NCBI GenBank assembly: GCA_025716815.1
Contig: JAIXMN010000105.1
Location: 1 to 13,277, forward strand
Direction: 5' to 3'
DNA length: 13,277 nt
Source of the DNA: Dichotomocladium elegans
Lineage: Eukaryota > Mucoromycota > Mucoromycetes > Mucorales > Lichtheimiaceae
The translations under genes were made by a program, and so were the position numbers. Under the pieces are notes generated by a model. That model was given only the letters and a program-made list of their open reading frames with translations. It searched no databases and was not told where the DNA came from. Positions 1-6,374 of the stretch are shown piece by piece (the stretch's first letter is position 1; every line of letters starts with the position of its first letter).

Positions 1-513
1 GTAACAGTGCAAGAATTGAATTTAAACAAGGATTCAATCATGCAAGTTATCTGTACTTTATTTATTTTCAATTTTTATTTTGGGGGCTAGTTTCTACAAC
101 AGCAATTCCATTTAAAATTGGAGATGGTAAGGTGGTAACATTTAGTATTAAGATTAGAACTCGAACATCGGCTAAATATACTTGGTTTAGAAATATTTTT
201 ATCCTGAAGGTAAAAAAATTGTACCACCTAATATTGCAGATTATTTAACACCTAGAGGTTTAGCATATTGGATTATGGATGATGGAGGATATCATAAATC
301 AGGTATAATTATTCATACTAATAGTTATACTAAAAAAGATGTAGAATTATTACAATTTGTTCTTCTTAATAAATTTAAGATTAAAACCAATATTTGGTCA
401 AAATTAATAATTATATTCTTTATATTCCTGCATCTAATTTACCTACAGTACGTAAATTAGTACTACCATATATCCATTCTTCTATAAAATATAAAGTACA
501 CGCCAATAAATAA
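1..513 (+). pseudogene. LAGLIDADG HE of intron a, truncated and frame-broken copy
   Basis: Same gene as 12462-13121 on the minus strand, but the first LAGLIDADG motif is cut off by the window edge. The frame is disturbed by deletions relative to the right arm: three bases near 103-105 and single bases near 130, 138, 155, 200 and 404. The second motif, WIMDDGG (about 266-286), and the C-terminal end HANK with its TAA stop (511-513) are recognisable, but in different frames because of the deletion near 404. The deletions lie mainly in A or T runs and are confined to the extreme end of the window. They look like sequence error rather than biological decay, so the true gene is probably intact. 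Confidence 0.7.
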
Positions 514-541
514 TTAGTATTAGGCATTATGAAATAATATG
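1..541 (+). mobile_element. Group I intron a of cob, 3' part (left arm)
   Basis: Only the 3' part is present: most of the HE frame and a 28-base tail. The intron is inferred to end at G541, just before the CAA codon of the conserved cob segment QMSLWG. Group I introns end in G, and the bases before CAA do not encode the expected upstream cob residues. The ribozyme core is visible only in the other arm (13139-13277). Confidence 0.75.
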
Positions 542-559
542 CAAATGTCTCTATGGGGT
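542..559 (+). CDS. cob: cob micro-exon (QMSLWG), left copy
   Basis: Eighteen bases encode QMSLWG, the conserved cytochrome b segment that precedes ATVITNLLSAIP in the next exon. It is bounded upstream by the final G of intron a (541) and downstream by intron b. The last six bases (TGGGGT, 554-559) pair fully with GCCCCA at 568-573. This forms a standard group I P1 helix with U-G at the splice site, which fixes the 3' edge of the exon. Both edges fall on codon boundaries. Yeast cob also has a very short exon in this place, although its downstream boundary differs by four bases. Confidence 0.88.
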
Positions 560-1255
560 AGCTTTGTGCCCCAAATGGTTGATTTAGATAATCATTTATT
601 AATTTCATTAAATACATTACCATTTATTAAACCAAAAACTAGAGCACAAAAAAGAATTGGCCCACATAATCAAGATGTTCTTTCTGTAATTATAGGATCA
701 ATTCTTGGTGACAGTTATGCAGAAAAACATGGTGAAGGAACTAGATTTACTTTCCAACAAGAAGAATCTAATATGGAATATTTAGTATGGTTCCATAAAT
801 TTTTTGTAGAAAGAGGTTATTGTTCAGATATTAAACTTAAAGTTTCTACTAGATTGAGTAAAAAAGGTAAAGTTAGATATTTATATAGATTTAGAACTTT
901 TACTTTCACTAGTTTTGATTGGATTAGAGAATTATTTTATCAAAACGGAGTTAAAACTGTTCCTAATAATATTGGTGAATATTTAACACCTTTAGCTTTA
1001 GCTGTTTGAATCCAAGATGATGGAGGTAAAGCTTCAGCTGGATTAAAAATTGCAACGAATAGTTTTACTCTTCAAGAAGTTGAATTTTTATGTAGAGTAT
1101 TAAATGATAAATATAAACTTAATCCAAAACCTCATTCAGCAGGTGTACCTAATCAATATATCATTTATTTTCCAAAAAGTTCAATGGATACTTTATCTAA
1201 ATTAGTAAAACCATATATGGTTCCTTCAATGTATTATAAATTAAATGGTTATTAA
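560..1255 (+). CDS. LAGLIDADG homing endonuclease of intron b (left copy)
   Basis: The frame is continuous with the upstream cob micro-exon (ATG at 539 or the cob start itself), so the precursor would be a cob-HE fusion that is processed. It reads 232 codons from the exon edge to TAA at 1253-1255, provided TGA at 1007-1009 is Trp. That TGA sits at the Trp conserved just before the second motif (W-I-Q-D-D-G-G). The first motif is IIGSILGD (689-712). The C-terminal part ends LVKPYMVPSMYYKL, typical of the LAGLIDADG_2 family. Predicted role: cutting intronless cob alleles at this site to spread the intron, possibly also aiding splicing. If TGA were stop, the protein would lose its second catalytic motif. 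Confidence 0.88.
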
Positions 1256-1606
1256 TTAAATCAACTATAGTCCTGTTATTTTAACTATGTAATCTACACA
1301 GAAAAATAGTTATTATATAACAGAAGATCGTGACAACGATCTTGGAGATTAATTATCTCTGGCGATATCAGTGAAAACGGTCAAATGAATAACTTTTGTT
1401 TATAGACCGTCGGTGGTGTGTACCATCGCTACAGACTGGGTCACTGATGGGTACCTGAAATGGTGCTTAATGTACAGTCGAGATCTTCACTACTTAATAA
1501 TAAATAGTAGTGCTCAAGGCTTTATGTAACTCCTTAATAGGGAATAAAGTACAGGAAAGTATATAAAAAAGTATCCATTTTGGATTTATTTACTTTAAAG
1601 ATTAAG
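1256..1606 (+). ncRNA. Ribozyme core of intron b
   Basis: Non-coding stretch rich in short complementary segments. A GACTG at 1434-1438 (R-like, in ACAGACTGGG) can pair with CAGTC at 1475-1479 (S-like, in GTACAGTCGAGA) to form P7. A run resembling P4-P6 lies at about 1349-1425. The final G (1606) directly precedes the cob codon GCA. A ribozyme covariance model would define the helices exactly. Confidence 0.7.
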
Positions 1607-1667
1607 GCAACAGTAATTACTAACTTACTTTCTGCTATCCCTTGGATCGGTAAAGATCTTGTAGAGT
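1607..1667 (+). CDS. cob: cob exon, 61 nt (ATVITNLLSAIPWIGKDLVE), left copy
   Basis: Encodes 20 residues of cytochrome b, the highly conserved ATVITNLLSAIP block followed by WIGKDLVE, plus the first base of a Phe codon. Exon start follows G1606. The end at T1667 is set by the downstream exon, which begins TC ATC TGG, so that T+TC restores Phe in E-F-I-W-G-G. The reading frame continues directly into the HE of intron c. Confidence 0.92.
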
Positions 1668-3100
1668 TCGGAAATTTAGATAATAATTTTAATAATTTTA
1701 CTACTATGAGTTATTTACCTATTATTGGTATTGTAAACAGCAAAGCTTTACATAAAATTAAACTTCAATCAGATAAAGAAAAATTGGATATGTTAAAAGT
1801 TCCACATAACTTTTTATCTATGTTTGTTGGTTTAATTGATGGTGATGGTTATATTGCTATTACTAAAACACCAAAGAATTATATTAGAATTGATCTTATC
1901 CTTTCTTTAGATATTAGAGATTTAGATTTAATTAATTATATTCATTCTGTACTTAAAGTTGGTCGAGTTAATAAATATCCTAAATTAAATTTAGTTAAAT
2001 TAACAATTTCGAGAACAAATTTACAAACAATTGTATTTCCTCTGTTAGTTTATCATAATTTATACTTTTTAACGGATACACGACGAGCTCAATTTGATAA
2101 AGCAATGTTTATTCTTCAGAATAATATTAAAAAATATTCTGAACTACCTAACGAATTTTCTGTATGTAATAATTTACCTAAAACTGCAGAAGATTATTGT
2201 AAATTAGATTTCTTCCCTAACTGGATTGTAGGATTTACAATAGCTTCAAATAGATCACTTAAATTAAAATGTTCTAAAAATATGTTATCTAAAAATTTAT
2301 CTAAATTAGTTAAAAGTTTTAATAAAAATTATACTAGCTCCATGAGGGCTTGGAGCTTGTCTAAGCCTCAATTAGCAAAAGGCGGTGCCTTTAGAGCTTA
2401 TTCAACTAATACAATAAATAATAATTGTAGAGCATGTGTTAAATTTGGAGATAATTTAACATCAAATGTTGGTTATCCTAAATTTACTAAATTAATTAAT
2501 AATACAATTACATTACCTCCATATTATCAAGGTATTGTTGTTGGATTAATTCTTTCTGATGGTTGGTTTAACAAAGGTAAACCTCATTGGAATGCTCAAT
2601 TACAATTTAAACAATCTTTAGATCATTTTCCATATTTTTGGTATGTGTTTAATTTACTATCACATTATTGTACAAAAGTACCGACTTTAAAATTTAGTAA
2701 ACGTTTAAATAAAACAAGTGTTGCTATTAATTTACATACACGTGTATTACCTTGTTTTACTAAAATGCATAGTTTATTCTATGTAAATGAAGTAAAAATT
2801 ATTCCAGAAAATATTTATGATTTACTAACTCCAGTGGCTTTAGCTCATTGGATTCAAGGTGATGGAGTAGCCAGATCTCATGGATTAATTATTTGTACTG
2901 ATTCATATAAAGTTGAAGATGTTACAAAACTAATTAATGTTCTTAAAATTCGATATAATATTGATTGTATTTTAAGATTTCATACACCTACTCAACCTAG
3001 AATTACTATTCGAGCTAAATCAATAGGAATTTTACGAAACCTTGTTATGCCATATATGCATAATTCAATGTTATATAAATTGGGGTTAAATAATAAATAA
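1668..3100 (+). CDS. Chimeric HE: resident LAGLIDADG N-half fused to an invading LAGLIDADG enzyme (left copy)
   Basis: The frame continues from the 61-nt cob exon and runs 477 codons to TAA at 3098-3100. The resident part has the first motif FVGLIDGDG (1823-1849) and a downstream region ending at NWIVGFTIA (to 2245), the start of its second motif, where resident homology stops. A low-complexity Lys/Asn/Ser-rich linker follows, with an in-frame GC-richer hairpin element (2336-2392). Then comes a complete second enzyme of LAGLIDADG_2 type: first motif IVVGLILSDGW (2534-2566), second motif LAHWIQGDG (2840-2866), C-terminal PYMHNSMLYKL. Predicted activity is DNA cleavage by the downstream unit. 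The resident N-half lacks its second acidic residue and should be inactive alone. The missing resident C-half follows at 3134-3424. Confidence 0.85.
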
Positions 3101-3133
3101 TTTTATTATCTGGATAAACTAAATTTTTAATTC
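2246..3133 (+). mobile_element. HE gene inserted inside another HE gene (left copy)
   Basis: Removing about 885-888 bases rejoins GFTIA (to 2245) with GSFFIKNNND (from 3134) in the same frame. This restores the GFTxAEGSF-type second LAGLIDADG motif except for the single acidic codon. The insert carries its own two-motif LAGLIDADG gene and only about 33 bases after its stop. No group I core is evident in it, so it looks like an endonuclease-gene insertion rather than an intron within an intron. Exact ends are uncertain by a few bases. The similar tracts AGATCACTT (2251-2259) and GGATCATTT (3134-3142) near the two ends may be a trace of the joining event. Confidence 0.75.
2336..2392 (+). repeat. 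GC-richer double-hairpin element within the HE linker
   Basis: Two short hairpins stand out in AT-rich surroundings. AGCTCC (2336-2341) pairs with GGAGCT (2352-2357), or alternatively GAGGGCTT with AAGCCTC (2363-2369, one bulge). AAAGGC (2378-2383) pairs with GCCTTT (2387-2392) around GGT. It is 57 bases long and read in frame. It resembles the double-hairpin elements described in some fungal mtDNAs; the link is inference. Confidence 0.5.
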
Positions 3134-3424
3134 GGATCATTTTTTATTAAAAATAATAATGATATTTGTTTTTCATTAAAACAAAGAACACATAAATTGC
3201 TATTTGAAGCATTTAAAATTATTTTTAATACAAAAGTTAATATTGATACTTCAGGGAATTATGATAAATTTGCAGTTAGTTCTGTTAAAGATATTCAAAG
3301 AGTAGTAAATTTTTTCTCTTTTTCTAATTTACATCCTCTTGTTGGTTATAAATTAACACAATATAATAATTGGATTGAAAAAATTAAAGAAAGTTCACGA
3401 TATAAAAATGTGAAACTACCTTAA
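3134..3424 (+). pseudogene. Stranded C-terminal half of the resident intron c HE (left copy)
   Basis: In-frame sequence beginning GSFFIKNNND and ending SSRYKNVKLP before TAA at 3422-3424. It includes SLKQRTH, LFEAFK, VSSVKDIQ and NFFSFSNLHPLVGYKL, hallmarks of the second half of LAGLIDADG_1 enzymes found in fungal cob and cox introns. It has no ATG of its own and is separated from its N-half by the inserted gene. Both halves are in the same frame, so the interruption is a clean insertion without visible decay. Translation in trans from a non-ATG start (for example TTG 3197) cannot be excluded but would omit the second motif. Confidence 0.85.
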
Positions 3425-3474
3425 TTGTAATATCGACATTAAATAAATAAAATAGTAAAAAATAAAATTAATAA

Positions 3475-3778
3475 AATATCTAAAGACGTTATGAGCTCCA
3501 TTAAACTTAATAGTTTAATAGCAAATTGGGTGAATTGCAAGGAAATCTCTAATTTAGAGACAATTTGCAGCGAAGCGTATATCAGTACTTTAAGGATATA
3601 CGAACGTTCAACGACTAATCGGTGAGCTGTACTAGCAATAAGCCGGACACGAGTGCCCAACGACATAGTCAACTTAATATTAAAATAAATTTAAGTTAGA
3701 AATGGTCGATGACATAGTCTAAACTGACCGGTGACGGTCAGAAGATACAGTTAAATGCTGTATCGATAATAAAAATTG
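3475..3778 (+). ncRNA. Ribozyme core of intron c
   Basis: After an AT-rich spacer (3425-3474) the sequence becomes a structured group I core. TGGGTGAATTGCAAGGAAATC (around 3527-3547) resembles the P4 region. TTCAACGACTAATCGG (3607-3622) is a classic R element with GACTA. Two copies of GACATAGTC, at 3662-3670 and 3711-3719, could each supply the TAGTC strand of P7. They flank an AACTTAA/TTAAGTT hairpin. The intron ends at G3778 before the cob codon containing TC ATC TGG. Confidence 0.8.
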
Positions 3779-4044
3779 TCATCTGGGGAGGTTTCAGTGT
3801 AGATAACGCTACTCTAAACCGATTCTTCAGTCTTCACTACTTATTACCATTCATCTTAGCAGCTTTAGCAGTAATGCATTTAATTACATTACACGAACAT
3901 GGATCAAGTAATCCATTAGGAATTACAGCAAATGCTGATAGAATTTATATGCATCCTTATTATTCATTTAAAGATCTAGTAACTATTTTCTTATTCTTCT
4001 TAGTATTAGCATTATTCTTATTCTATGCTCCAAATAAACTTGGT
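3779..4044 (+). CDS. cob: cob exon, 266 nt, transmembrane helices E-F region, left copy
   Basis: Encodes [20 protein letters not shown] through FYAPNKLG. It includes the two histidines of the SLHYLLPF and LHEHGSSNP segments that act as haem ligands in cytochrome b of the bc1 complex. Two hydrophobic helices are evident: [17 protein letters not shown] and [20 protein letters not shown] in N-A-T-L must be Leu, ruling out the yeast CUN=Thr code. The exon ends at GGT (4044) on a codon boundary before intron d; the next exon supplies HPDNYIPANP. The frame runs on into the intron d HE. Confidence 0.95.
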
Positions 4045-5010
4045 CAAACTTCAGGGATGGCCGTTCAACAAAGTAATTTGTTGAATTATGATATCGCTGT
4101 ATGCTGGGACAGTTTAGATATTATTAGTACTCGAAATGTAAGTGCAATTTTAGTGCCCTTTTCAGTTAAAATCTATAATATTGTAGACCAATCAGCAGGA
4201 AACCAACGAAATGTTTATACTACGATGGGATCCTCAGAGACTACACGCGATATTTCCGATTTAATCTTGCCAAAGTCTAATACAAAAGACACTAATGGTT
4301 CAGATAAAGATGAAGATTTTAATTATTGGTTAGCCGGACTAATCGATGGAGATGGAACACTCTCAGTATATAAAAGCAATGCTCAAGTATGTGAAATTAC
4401 TTTGGGTGAAGAAGATGTTAAAACTTTATACAAAATTAAACAAAGATTCCATGGGTCTGTTTTAAAAAGAAGTAAAGTTAAAGCTTATAGATGGAGAGTG
4501 TCCAAAAAATTATATGTAACAGATGTTATTAATTCTATTAATGGTAAATTATTAACTTACTCAAAACACGTACAATTAGTTAAAGTTTGTAATAAATTAA
4601 ACATTGAACCAATTATTACTAATAAAATTAGTAAAAATAATAGTTGGTTTACTGGATTTTTTGATGCTGAAGGTTATTTTAGTATTAGAAATAATTATAC
4701 TTTAACAATTAGTGTGGGTCAAAAATCTAAAGATATTTTAGAAGAAATTCAAAAAGAATTTGGAGTCGGTAATATTTACTATGATAAAAGTTGGAATGGC
4801 TATAATTATGTCATTACAGATTTACAAGGAATTAAAACAATGCTTACATATTTTGAAAAATATCCATTAAAAACAATAAAACATCCGGACTTCATTACAA
4901 TAAGAAGATTAGTTTTATTTATTGAAAGAGGTTATCATTTAAAAAATCATCCTCTCAAAGATAGAATTGATAACTTAATTAAGATCTTTAAAAATCGGAA
5001 AAAGATATAG
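4045..5010 (+). CDS. LAGLIDADG homing endonuclease/maturase of intron d (left copy)
   Basis: The open frame is continuous with the upstream cob exon (ATG at 3874 lies inside that exon) and ends at TAG 5008-5010, inside the S element. The first part (about 90 residues) is translated ribozyme core. The enzyme proper has two complete motifs, LAGLIDGDG (4330-4356) and FTGFFDAEG (4648-4674), about 106 codons apart. This is the monomeric two-motif LAGLIDADG_1 layout with both acidic residues intact. The C-terminus has [13 protein letters not shown], as in fungal cob/cox1 intron maturases. It is likely produced as a cob fusion and cleaved. Activity could be intron homing, splicing help or both; the sequence does not decide. 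Confidence 0.9.
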   Translation, partial: QTSGMAVQQSNLLNYDIAVCWDSLDIISTRNVSAILVPFSVKIYNIVDQSAGNQRNVYTTMGSSETTRDISDLILPKSNTKDTNGSDKDEDFNYWLAGLIDGDGTLSVYKSNAQVCEITLGEEDVKTLYKIKQRFHGSVLKRSKVKAYRWRVSKKLYVTDVINSINGKLLTYSKHVQLVKVCNKLNIEPIITNKISKNNSWFTGFFDAEGYFSIRNNYTLTISVGQKSKDILEEIQKEFGVGNIYYDKSWNGYNYVITDLQGIKTMLTYFEKYPLKTIKHPDFITIRRLVLFIERGYHLKNHPLKDRIDNLIKIFKNRKKI

Positions 5011-5021
5011 TCCACTAAACG
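4045..5021 (+). mobile_element. Group I intron d of cob (left arm)
   Basis: Inserted between Gly and His of K-L-G-H-P-D-N-Y, 977 bases, ending at G5021. Conserved core elements are clear: ATCAGCAGGAAAC (Q-like, 4191-4203), TCCTCAGAGACTAC (R, 4231-4244) and AAGATATAGTCC (S, 5002-5013). GACTA and TAGTC form P7. The HE gene therefore lies between the R and S strands and overlaps the 5' core, which is translated. Intron a shares the same Q and R sequences, which suggests common origin of the two ribozymes. Confidence 0.9.
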
Positions 5022-5085
5022 CATCCTGATAATTATATTCCAGCTAATCCAATGCAAACTCCTGCATCTATTGTACCTGAGTGGT
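5022..5085 (+). CDS. cob: cob exon, 64 nt (HPDNYIPANPMQTPASIVPEW), left copy
   Basis: Encodes HPDNYIPANPMQTPASIVPE-W plus the first base of Tyr. It follows G5021 of intron d. The end at T5085 is set by the next exon, which begins AT CTT CTA, giving the conserved [17 protein letters not shown] is the signature of the quinol oxidation (Qo) site, so intron e splits the codon of its tyrosine. Confidence 0.94.
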
Positions 5086-5369
5086 TAAAAGATGCCTCTC
5101 TTTAAAAATCTCGCTATATGCTTGGAAATCCTTCCCATTATCGCATCGATACTTTAAAGTAACAACTCGATCGAGAAAGGCTACAAGCAAGTAAAAATTA
5201 TAAATTTGACTTCAGAGATTGCACGCGAGATGTAGATATAAATCTACAAAGATACAATCCAAACTTAATTGGATCCGGGATCTTCTTTGTACAATTTGTT
5301 TTTATAGTACTTCGACAAAAGGTAAAAAAAGATTGTCAAGAGAAGAAAGACAACTTATCAAGTTGTCTT

Positions 5370-6024
5370 CCTTCTCAAGCACTTATTGGTATTTTACTTG
5401 GAGATGGTCATCTTCAAAAAAGATCTTCAACAGCTAATAGCAGATTTATGTTTGCTCAAACATCTGTAGATCACAAACCCGGGGCGGCGACAGCGCCCCC
5501 GGGGCCTGCTTATTATGAATTTGTGTTTAAATTATTTGAGCCATACTGTACAGCTGATATGAAATCATATTTAAAAACTTGGACAGACAAAAGATATGGA
5601 AAAGTTTATCAATCATTGTCTTTTGCTACGATGGCTTTACCTTCCCCGGGGCGGCGGCACTGTCGCGCCCGCCCCGGGGCTTGTTTTAATGTTTTTAGAG
5701 AATCTTTTTATCCAAATGGGAAAAAAATTGTACCTGTTAATATTAATGAATTATTAACAGATATTAGTTTAGCTCATTGAATTATGGATGATGGATCTAA
5801 ACAAGGAAAAGGTGTTCACCTAAATGTATATGCTTTTTCTGAAGAAGACATTAAAAGACTTACTGATACATTATCCAATAAATTTGGATTAAAGTGTTCT
5901 GTTCATACACCTAAAAATAAACCAAGAATTTATTTAAAGGCTGAATCAATGATTCAGTTGAGAAGTAAAACATCATATGCATCCTTCGATGTATTACAAA
6001 ATAGATTAAATCAATTAAGTGAAG
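5370..6024 (+). CDS. LAGLIDADG_2 homing endonuclease of intron e, with GC-cluster insertions and probable N-terminal frameshift (left copy)
   Basis: First motif [10 protein letters not shown] (5379-5408); second motif LAHWIMDDG (5769-5795), which needs TGA 5778-5780 as Trp. No ATG lies upstream of the first motif in this frame, which is open back only to 5163 through the ribozyme region. A plausible HE N-terminus, FYSTSTKGKKRLSREERQ, lies in another frame (5300-5353). An extra base in 5366-5369 would explain the break. Two GC clusters add about 10 and 12 codons (Pro/Gly/Ala/Arg-rich) without shifting the frame. The 3' end is diverged from the usual PYMHPSMLYKL tail. The frame enters the next cob exon in phase. 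Probably once active; present function is doubtful. Confidence 0.75.
5478..5506. repeat. GC cluster 1 in the intron e HE
   Basis: A nearly pure G+C island of about 29 bases inside AT-rich coding sequence, with CCCGGGG ends and the core GCGACAGCGCC. It can fold into a hairpin. It adds the residues [10 protein letters not shown] to the HE, before AYYEF. Similar in nature to the mobile GC clusters of yeast mtDNA. Confidence 0.85.
5644..5679. repeat. GC cluster 2 in the intron e HE, opposite orientation
   Basis: A 36-base G+C island with perfect CCCCGGGG termini. Its reverse complement contains GCGACAGTGCC, the same core as cluster 1 with one C/T difference, so the two are related copies in opposite orientation. 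Its length of 12 codons keeps the HE frame open. Confidence 0.85.
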
Positions 6025-6374
6025 ATCTTCTACCGTTCTATGCAATTCTACGATCAATTCCTGATAAATTAGGAGGAGTAATTGCTATGTTTGGTTCTCT
6101 ATTAATTCTTCTAGCTATGCCAGTATTAGATACTTCAAGAGTTAGAGGTTCAGCATTCCGACCATTAATGAAATTCTCTTTCTGGTTACTAGTAGTAGAT
6201 TTCTTAATCTTACTATGGTGTGGTGGTCAACACGTAGAAGAGCCATTCATTAGCCTGGGACAATTTGCGACAGGGTTCTACTTTGCTTGGTTCCTTGTAT
6301 TAGTTCCAGCTATTGGTATTATCGAAAATACACTGATGGATTTAAATAATTCGTCATCAGTAGATCGACTCTAA
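6025..6374 (+). CDS. cob: cob terminal exon, 350 nt with stop, left copy
   Basis: Completes [16 protein letters not shown] and encodes the C-terminal helices of cytochrome b: [34 protein letters not shown] and [23 protein letters not shown] is at 6372-6374. The C-terminal extension [17 protein letters not shown] is not one I recognise from a particular genus. The exon starts after G6024. With the other exons it gives 252 codons; adding the missing 5' part (about 137 codons) fits the usual total of about 385-390. Membrane subunit of respiratory complex III, mitochondrial inner membrane. Confidence 0.95.

Larger units (their letters stand above)
560..1606 (+). mobile_element. Group I intron b of cob (left arm)
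   Basis: The intron starts after the U of GGGGU (559) and ends at G1606; splicing joins GGT to GCA (Gly-Ala). P1 is perfect: 554-559 with 568-573. The HE frame occupies the 5' part (560-1255) and the ribozyme core the 3' part (1256-1606). The 61 nt to the next insertion point matches the spacing of the fungal sites usually called cob-429 and cob-490; those site names are from memory. Type by sequence is group I; I do not assign the subclass. Confidence 0.88.
1668..3778 (+). mobile_element. Group I intron c of cob, with nested HE insertion (left arm)
   Basis: A 2.1-kb intron inserted within the Phe codon of E-F-I-W-G-G, ending at G3778. It contains, in order, the N-half of a resident LAGLIDADG gene (1668-2245), an inserted second LAGLIDADG gene (about 2246-3133), the stranded C-half of the resident gene (3134-3424), and a ribozyme core (about 3475-3778). 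The downstream exon bases TGGGGAGGTTTC match the pattern I remember for the target of I-AniI, an Aspergillus cob intron enzyme, so the resident gene may descend from that type. Confidence 0.88.
5086..6024 (+). mobile_element. Group I intron e of cob (left arm)
   Basis: 939 bases between PEW-T and AT-CTT, ending at G6024. The 5' exon GAGTGGT (5079-5085) can pair with GCCTCTC (5094-5100) with one U-U mismatch and a U-G pair at the splice site. The 5' 280 bases hold the putative core: a segment with TCAGAGATTGCACGC (5212-5226) looks R-like. The HE gene fills most of the rest and carries two GC clusters. The 3' core strand (near TCAATTAAG, 6011-6019) is tentative. Confidence 0.8.

Noticed and set aside
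420..623. Minus-strand ORF of 67 codons (mirror 12352-12555) and plus-strand ORF at 12946-13182
   Set aside because: They are antisense to well-supported endonuclease and cob coding sequence.
2246..3133. Twintron (group I intron nested inside intron c)
   Set aside because: No Q, R, S core elements or final-G splice structure could be found; only about 33 bases follow the inserted gene, too few for a 3' core. Not fully excluded for a degenerate intron.
3439..3672. 77-codon ORF on the minus strand (and its mirror 9303-9536 on the plus strand)
   Set aside because: It is antisense to the structured ribozyme core of intron c and has no recognisable protein features beyond hydrophobic AT-rich runs.
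3779..4044. Yeast mitochondrial code (CUN = Thr)
   Set aside because: CTA occurs at conserved Leu positions of cytochrome b (for example in NATLNRFF), so CUN is Leu.
542..5085. Direct equivalence of these introns to Saccharomyces cob introns bI2-bI5
   Set aside because: Exon lengths and codon phases differ (18/61/266/64 here against about 14/77/250/51 as remembered for yeast), so most insertion sites are not the same.
5219..5437. Separate 72-codon protein (mirror 7538-7756)
   Set aside because: Best explained as the displaced N-terminal part of the intron e endonuclease plus translated ribozyme sequence; its last third is simply the wrong frame over the first LAGLIDADG motif.
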